Positions 58,147 through 64,000 of a DNA stretch of 64,000 nucleotides are shown one piece after another (the stretch's first letter is position 1; each line of letters opens with the position of its first letter). The notes under the pieces are model-generated. The model had not been told where the DNA came from. It saw only the letters and a list, made by a program, of their open reading frames with translations, and did not search any database. The translations under genes were made by a program, and so were the position numbers. The DNA comes from Microdochium bolleyi (taxonomy: Eukaryota; Ascomycota; Sordariomycetes; Xylariales; Microdochiaceae), in contig KQ964245.1 in assembly GCA_001566295.1 (NCBI GenBank), positions 3,601,524-3,665,523 on the forward strand, written 5' to 3'.

Positions 58147-58836
58147 TTAGACAGTAATCTTCTTGACCTCGCCCCGGACCCTCATGACGCCAACCTTCTT
58201 GTCAATGAACCTCCTCTCATCCGGCTCGATGACCGTCTTGTAGTACTCGTCCTCGAAGGCCGCGGCGAACTGCTCGAACGACTCGATCTCAAAGAGCGCG
58301 CACCCATCGTAGTCGTCGAGCGGCGCGGCGTGCGGGTTCTCGGGCCCGATGGGCACGCCGTCGTTGTACTTCTGCTTGAGGTGGACCTGGATATTCGGGA
58401 TGTCAGATGGGAAGGACCGGGGAGCGGTCGCCGCAGCGCCCCTGTGCGGATCAAAGGTGCCGGGCTGTTTAGGAGTGGGCAGGAGTGGGCGGAAGCCCTT
58501 GGAAGGAACAGGAATTCGCTGCTCGCACCGAGGCATCGTGCACCACTTCTTACCAGCAGTGCTGCTGTTCGCAAGAGTCTGACCTCCCCACCCCCAAATA
58601 CTATCTCGTCCTCTTCTCACCAGCCATGGAATTTTGATATTGGAAAAGACGGAAATATCACAAACCTGCGTGTACTTGAGCCCGTGCTTCTCGGCCCACG
58701 GCTTCACGATGACGCCGTGCGTGTGCTCCCAGTGCTCGTAGAACTGCTCGACTGTCATGTCCGGATGGCGGCGGATGTAGGCGATGCTCATGAGCGTTTG
58801 CGCCACCGCAGCAGCGTTCGTCCCCGCGTCGGCCAT
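58147..58836 (-). CDS. EthD-domain protein (136 aa)
   Basis: Two exons on the minus strand, 58666-58836 and 58147-58386, giving 136 aa. The ATG at 58836 starts MADAGTNAAAVAQTLMSIAYI; the frame stays open upstream to about 58971 without a better start. The EthD-type ferredoxin-like dimeric barrel shows RRHPDMTVEQFYEHWEHTHG with the family His pair, then ALFEIESFEQFAAAFEDEYY and PDERRFIDK at the C-terminus. EthD-like proteins bind or modify small hydrophobic compounds; some occur in polyketide or ether-degradation gene sets, but no such neighbours exist here. The 279-nt intron is a multiple of three and has no in-frame stop, so an unspliced transcript would code for a 229-aa form. Substrate unknown. 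Confidence 0.82.
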   Translation of the reverse strand: MADAGTNAAAVAQTLMSIAYIRRHPDMTVEQFYEHWEHTHGVIVKPWAEKHGLKYTQVCDISVFSNIKIPWLVRRGRDSIWGWGGQTLANSSTAGKKWCTMPRCEQRIPVPSKGFRPLLPTPKQPGTFDPHRGAAATAPRSFPSDIPNIQVHLKQKYNDGVPIGPENPHAAPLDDYDGCALFEIESFEQFAAAFEDEYYKTVIEPDERRFIDKKVGVMRVRGEVKKITV

Positions 58837-59646
58837 TGTCTCAGCGGGGTGGTTTGCTTTGTTCTTGAGTGTTATCGTGATTTGTTTACCGCCTTCGTCT
58901 TCTTCTGCCCCCTGGGCTCTGGTATGGGCAGGCGCCTTGGTTGTATCTTGATTGTAGATACGCTGAACCACGATCGCAGCTAGCTATGCTGCGAAGAACG
59001 TCGGTGTTGCCTGCCGTAAGACTGCTTAGACGGGGTAGCTTGTGCGGAATCCGTGCTTTCTTTCGTGTTTGGTACAGACCCCTAAGGTTGTCAACCCCTC
59101 AAGGTCAAAATACAAATATCAAGTGCACAGCGATCGGCCTTGTGTCTGATGGAAAGCCCGGGGCTTTATCCAGCATGCTCCACCACGGGTAATGGTGGAG
59201 TCTTGCGAATGGCGCGGAAAAGGGCTGCCGTGGTCCCTCCCCTCCTTCCCAGCTTGCAGACCCCAGAATCCCCACGATCCAGCGCTTTAAGTCAAGCAGG
59301 GGTCCACTTCCCCCGGTTCTACTACATCAATCCCCCCCCACCGCCGCCGCAACGAAGGCTTCCATGGGACTACAGAGACACTGCAGTCGTGCCTTTACAT
59401 GGTCATTCTGAAGGCGGGACCACCGTGGAGGCTTCGGCTCTTGCTCTTCCTGCAACGGGACAACGATCAAGATCTACAAGTCTGGGCGAGAGTGATGCTC
59501 TCTACAAATCAGGTTGGGATTCGGTTGTCACCAACAATGCTTCCGTTCGAAAGCACGCTTGTCGTGGTCTACAAATATGTTGCGCAACATACAAGCTACA
59601 TGTAGTACGCCTGCTGCTATACTGTGAGTAGAGCGGAGCCTGAGAA
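58837..59646. other. intergenic region between EthD and EBP-type genes
   Basis: About 810 bases; both flanking genes are on the minus strand. It should hold the EthD promoter and the 3' end of the EBP gene. A plus-strand frame at 59140-59631 is open but shows no domain. No gene is supported. Confidence 0.5.
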
Positions 59647-60726
59647 CTACTGAAGCTTCTTGCTCTCCCCTTCCACAGTCTCCTTGCCGCCGTGCGCGGC
59701 GCTGCTCTCGTCGAGGGTCAGACCCATCCGCTCGGCGGCTCTTTGGGTCTTGGCAATCGACTTGACACTGTTGACCAAGAGGGCTGCATATTGGGCAAGA
59801 AAGGTCAGTACAATGGCGCGCATCACCACCACAAGGGACGCGTCAACTTACAGAACGGAACGACGACCCACGGAAGATTAAAGCCGACATAGTAGACCCA
59901 GAAGTACAGAAACTCGGGTCTGCTGTCTGACTGGCCTGATAAATAGGTTCCAGTCAGGGAAGTCGAGTAGTACAGACTGACGCTGAACAGATGCGCGGTG
60001 CACACGATGATGCGTAGGACATGACGATGAGAGCTGCCCAGGGCGGTCGCGAGGGCGCCTGCAAAGCAGAGTGGGCCCAGCACCAGCTTTGGTAGATGGT
60101 CAGCGAAACCGTGCCATACATGACACGCATTGCACAGAAGCAAGGGGTACGTACCACAGTGACCGCCTCGACACTGAGCATAAAGTGATCCGAGATGAGA
60201 TAGCGAGAATCGGACAGGGCATACTCCTTCCACAGCTGCGCGAACAGGTGCTGCGAGGAGGCGAGCGAGGCATGGTTGGCAACGAAGAAGCCTGTGATGG
60301 GAACAGTCAGCGGCACGACCACACAAGCAGCCGTGGGAATCAGGGCTCAGGTCGTACCTTCAAAGAAAAGATGCAGGCAGCCACCTTGTGTGCGGTATGT
60401 TAGTTCGATGGAAACACGCGGAGGGCATGATCGAGCCACTTACATGTCACAAACCACGACACCACAGCCAAGCTCGAAGCTGTCAGGCGAGGGTTGACCT
60501 TGAGGGCGAGCACATTGCCAGCCAGGATGGCAGAACCCAGCATGCCGGCAAACGAGGCCAGAAGCATGGGCAAGGAAGTCTCGTTCTCGACATAGCCCGG
60601 GATGGTGATGCTTTCGGGGAAGTATGGATGCTGAGGAAGAAGAGGCTCCAGGGGGACGGCCGGCGTGTCCACCGGCCGTCCCTGAGCCGCCGACCACCAA
60701 GCTGCAATGTTGTCGTAAGCGCCCAT
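59647..60726 (-). CDS. emopamil-binding-protein-type sterol delta8-delta7 isomerase (EXPERA domain)
   Basis: Five exons on the minus strand: 60444-60726, 60358-60384 (27 nt), 60155-60291, 59852-60086 and 59647-59783, giving 272 aa. The short second exon restores CGCLHLFFEGFF, with His99 and Glu103 matching the HxxxE of human EBP. SVEAVTV provides Glu145 and Thr148, matching its second catalytic pair, so the active-site residues look intact. There are about five hydrophobic segments (PMLLASFAGMLGSAILAGNVL, LASSLAVVSWFV, LVLGPLCFAGALATALG, FLYFWVYYVGFNLPWVVVPF). EBP isomerises the delta8 double bond of sterols in the ER membrane; fungi normally use the unrelated Erg2, so the role here may be a second isomerase or a sterol-epoxide or other sterol-like substrate. 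An inactive EXPERA protein such as a sigma-2 relative is less likely given the conserved residues. Confidence 0.87.
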
Positions 60727-61875
60727 GGGTAAGATTTTGGTGATGTATTAGGGAATGGTGATGTCTCAGTCTGGCGTGTAATCTGCTTTCAGTCGTGGAA
60801 GTTGCAGGAATACAGACAGTACAATATATGCAACCTGTACGAATAAGGGGCGAGTGAGTTCACGATGTGATTACCACATCTCCTGCCCTGGCGTGTGATT
60901 GGCCAGGAGCATGCACGATTGGCAGTTGGCTAGCGGCAGTTGAGACCCGCACGAGTCCAGCAGGGGTCGTTGCTGCCGTGGAATGTTTCGAAAGAAGAGA
61001 GAACATTGCTGACCTCGCAAGTCTTGTCGGGGCCGATGGGGAGTCAACATGTCCTCCCCTCGATGCATACGGCATGGAACTATGTGTTCTGTAGCTCAAC
61101 GGCCAGTGCTGGAATTTACTTAAGCTGGCCATGCTGTCTACCCGCGGCTGCAGACCTCTCGGACGGACTAAGAAACAAATCTGAACGCAATAGGGCTGAG
61201 GCGCCAGGTCGGCAACACTGCGGATCGAGCCGACAGACCACTCGAGGTCTCAATATGCCTGCCAGATACGTCACCTGCGTTCTGGCTGTGCTTGTTGGGT
61301 CTTTTGTGGTGTCCCATCGAGGGCCGTTCCGATTCGAGCTCGGTCGCCTGTTTGGGCGGTGCAGAAAGAGCGACCCTTGATCGGGCTGCGCAGCTGCTTG
61401 CTGGCGGCGCTAGGCCCCTTTCGGCCACCGAGGCCGACAGTGCGCCATGACTGTGCATCTGCAGTCGCAGCCAGAGCGCCCCGAGCTCCGTCAGAAGCCA
61501 ACCACACCAGGGCCACCACCCTGGGGAGCAGCCCCCCGCGACGACTCAGATCGACGCCGACGGTCGCCAGGCAGGGCGCAACTTCCATGTGCCTTTTCCT
61601 GACCGGCGACAACACCAGATCCCATCTTCCGCATCGCCGCCAGCCTCCCAGCATTCGCAACTCTGCTCGCCAGTACACAGTCCCGTCTCTACGGTTCGCC
61701 CTGCGCCTCAGCCTCCCTCCGCTAGTATCCCCAGAAACACACCACGATGCCGGCTTCGGTGGGGTCAATCCGCTCCCCGTAAAACCGCCTGGCCCGCTCC
61801 CGCTCCTCAATTGTCCGACTTCATCCCGCCGCCGTCATCGCCAGGCCTCAGGCACGAGTTCCCGTCTCCGGCGCA
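60727..61875. promoter_or_regulatory. divergent promoter region between EBP-type and caspase-like genes
   Basis: About 1.15 kb between divergent start codons. Open frames on both strands have no domain. It is presumed to hold both promoters; the last 250 bases are C-rich with TCGCC and CGCC repeats. Confidence 0.5.
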
Positions 61876-64000
61876 ATGTCGTCCCAGGCGCCCTTTGTCA
61901 CGCTTCAGTCGCGGCGCCCGGCCGACAGCTCCAGCCTGAGTAGCCGCGATTCTACTGTACGTCGCGGCGCAAGCAGCGCCATGCCCGCAGCTCGCCTTGC
62001 TCTAACCCATCGCTCCCAGTATGGCTCAAGCGCGGGCGACGAAAAGGTCCCGACGGCCACCCACGACACCAGCAGGGTCAACTATCATGTCAGAGACATC
62101 CAGCACTTTGCCGAGAGCCTCGAAGGCGTACGTACCCTGGCCGCCCAGACTTGCAAGATTCCATTCTTGGTGGTCGGAAGTGACTAACCTGTGCAACGAT
62201 CGCAGTCCGCCGCTCGTGCATTTCCCAACCGTGGTAGCTCGCAGCGGTACTCCAAAGTGCATGCCATACTGCTGCACTGGAAGTGCGATGACCTCTTTGT
62301 CCTGCCTGAGCTCGAGGACCTGGAGAGCTGCTTTCGTGAGGACTACAGCTTCGAGACGGAGACTTTCCCAATCCCGTCAGACAACTCCCATCTCGAGCTC
62401 ATGTTGCGCATCGGTGCTATGGTTAAGGAACACGAGTCTACCGACACACTGTTCATTGTCTACTACGGCGGGCATGCCAAGATCGACGACTCTAGACAGA
62501 GCACATGGTGCGCGTAAGTAGCCAATGCAGAGGTTTTTCTGCCAGTTGGTCCCTCGAAAGAGTGAATGCTGACATGGACATGTTCAGTACGCGGAGTACC
62601 GAATCTCCATGGCTACAGTAAGTCTGCTAGCTAGTGCCACCAAATGAATGTAGAAGAAGCTCACACATTCTACCAGATGGTCCGCCATTCAAACACTCCT
62701 GGAACGTTCGCTCTCAGACGTCCTTATTCTGCTCGACTGTTGTGCTGGCGCCGCCAGTGCCACCTTCCCGAGCGGAAACACCGTCACGGAGACGATATCA
62801 GCATCCAGCTGGGACGCCATCGCGCCAGATCCGGGCCGCTACTCATTCACCAGCGCCCTGATAGAAGTCCTGGTTCAGTGGAAGAGGAGGATATTCTCGG
62901 CAGCCATGCTTCATGCGGAGGTCCTAGCTCGACTGAAACATCCTCGCCCGGTCATTGTGAATGGTCGCAACTTCGAAGCCCGCTCGACGCCAGTCCATTT
63001 CATGATGACAAACAACCACAAAGTTCCAAGCATTGAGCTGGCGAGGGTCACAACCGGCGATCAGAGACCTCCTTCTCCGCCAGAAGAACCGCACCCCGAC
63101 GAACGCACAATAGCAGGTCGCTCTGCCGCGCCGCAAGAAATCATCGGGTCATCCCCGAACGAAGACATCCCCCACGTCATGATCTCGCTGGCGCTTGAAG
63201 ACGACCAGCGCCTCAACATCAGTGAATGGCAGCAATGGTTGTCCACAATCCCGGCACTTGCGAAATATGTCAAGATACAAGGCGTGTTCAAGAGTCACTC
63301 GACGCTGCTACTTCTATCGATGCCCGTGTCAATATGGGATGTCCTGCCCGAAGATCACGCTTGCAACTTTGTGGCCTTCATCCGGTCCAATAACCTAGCC
63401 ATCACCGATGAGTTGCTTGAAGACGAAGGCGTGGAGGTGGAAATTGCCAAAGATCAATTCTATGAAGCTGGGGCTCGATACTCATTCCTCTCAGGCACGA
63501 CTGCTATGACCTGGATGGATGGCGCGCCTACTGGAGTCTCACGACGGAGCAGGGGATCTATCGACCACAGTATCCGATCAGAGCGCACTGCGGTGTCAAG
63601 GAGATCACGACCAGGCACTCTGGCTGGTGCAACATCCTCCAGCGCCCGCGCTGCGACGTCATCGGACGCCGGACCGAGTTCGCGACCGAACCGACAGCCA
63701 GCCACCGAAGATGACAGAATTGCCGCCCTCGATAATCTTCCGATGACACCAATCTTGAACAAGCATCGTAGTGGTCAGCGTACCTACATTACCAATGTCG
63801 ACGCTTTGGCCAATCGGCCTGCAGTCGCGAGCCACGTAGAGTCTCGCCTAGAAGAGTATTTCCTGTACGACCCGCATCCCACGGTAGCCATCAAGGAATT
63901 CCTGGCGTCCAATCTCGGGATAGAAACCACAGATATTGATGTAAGTATTAGCGCTGGAACAATAATGTATTGTGCAATTTGGCCATGCACTAACAACATA
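61876..64000 (+). CDS. caspase-like His/Cys protein with homeodomain-like C-terminus (3' end cut by the window)
   Basis: Four exons visible: 61876-62127, 62206-62513, 62588-62617 (30 nt) and 62677-63940; a GTAAGT donor starts an intron at 63941 with a CTAAC branch at about 63,990, so further exons lie outside. The first 618 codons are open. After a Ser/Arg-rich N-terminus, a caspase-fold pattern appears: KVHAILLHWKCDDLFVLPEL, then TLFIVYYGGHA with His174, and DVLILLDCCAGAAS with Cys219 in the DxC position of peptidase C14. A Ser/Arg/Pro-rich linker follows. Residues about 585-618 read VESRLEEYFLYDPHPTVAIKEF and ASNLGIETTDID, which resembles helices 1 and 2 of a homeodomain; helix 3 would be beyond the intron. 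The caspase-like peptidase assignment is from motif order only. Function unknown; a cell-death or chromatin role is speculation. Confidence 0.75.

Overview
This window looks like nuclear chromosomal DNA of a filamentous ascomycete, most likely a Sordariomycete. The evidence is short introns (about 47-280 nt) with GT..AG ends and CTNAC-type branch points, GC-rich coding sequence, widely spaced single genes on both strands, fungal Zn2Cys6 regulators, and proteins that match filamentous-fungal families. There is no operon structure, no virus, no insertion sequence and no CRISPR. The species cannot be fixed from the sequence. All gene models were built by eye: exon joins were accepted only where reading frame, splice signals and family motifs agreed.

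Layout. 1-10,512: a gene-free tract of more than 10 kb holding a 45-base G run, CA/GT microsatellites and a small minisatellite; it leads into a TALE homeodomain gene (10,513-11,910). 11,911-15,935: another gene-poor stretch. 15,936-23,136: two convergent, unrelated Zn2Cys6 transcription factor genes. 24,905-25,930: a 2EXR/F-box-like protein. 26,440-32,979: separase. 33,570-38,237: three genes with mitochondrial character (a single-pass membrane protein, a class II/SIRT4-like sirtuin, and an MMT-type cation diffusion facilitator). 39,295-43,692: D-xylulose kinase and an alpha/beta hydrolase. 45,176-51,204: NC2-alpha/Bur6 histone-fold corepressor subunit and Pik1-type phosphatidylinositol 4-kinase. 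51,718-53,565: an orphan multi-pass membrane protein. 54,444-57,988: an Arl3/ARFRP1 GTPase, exosome subunit Rrp45 and spliceosome factor Cwc15. 58,147-60,726: an EthD-domain protein and an emopamil-binding-protein-type sterol isomerase. 61,876-end: a protein with a caspase-like His/Cys region followed by a homeodomain-like C-terminus, cut by the window edge.

Most of 24-62 kb is housekeeping: chromosome segregation, mitochondria, pentose metabolism, transcription, Golgi trafficking, RNA decay and splicing. Pik1 and Arl3/ARFRP1 both act at the trans-Golgi, and Rrp45 and Cwc15 share a short divergent promoter, but nothing indicates a metabolic gene cluster. The points most worth a second look are the caspase-like/homeodomain-like fusion at the right end, the EBP-type isomerase with a complete active site, the large regulatory-looking desert before the homeodomain gene, and several splice arrangements that could make alternative products.
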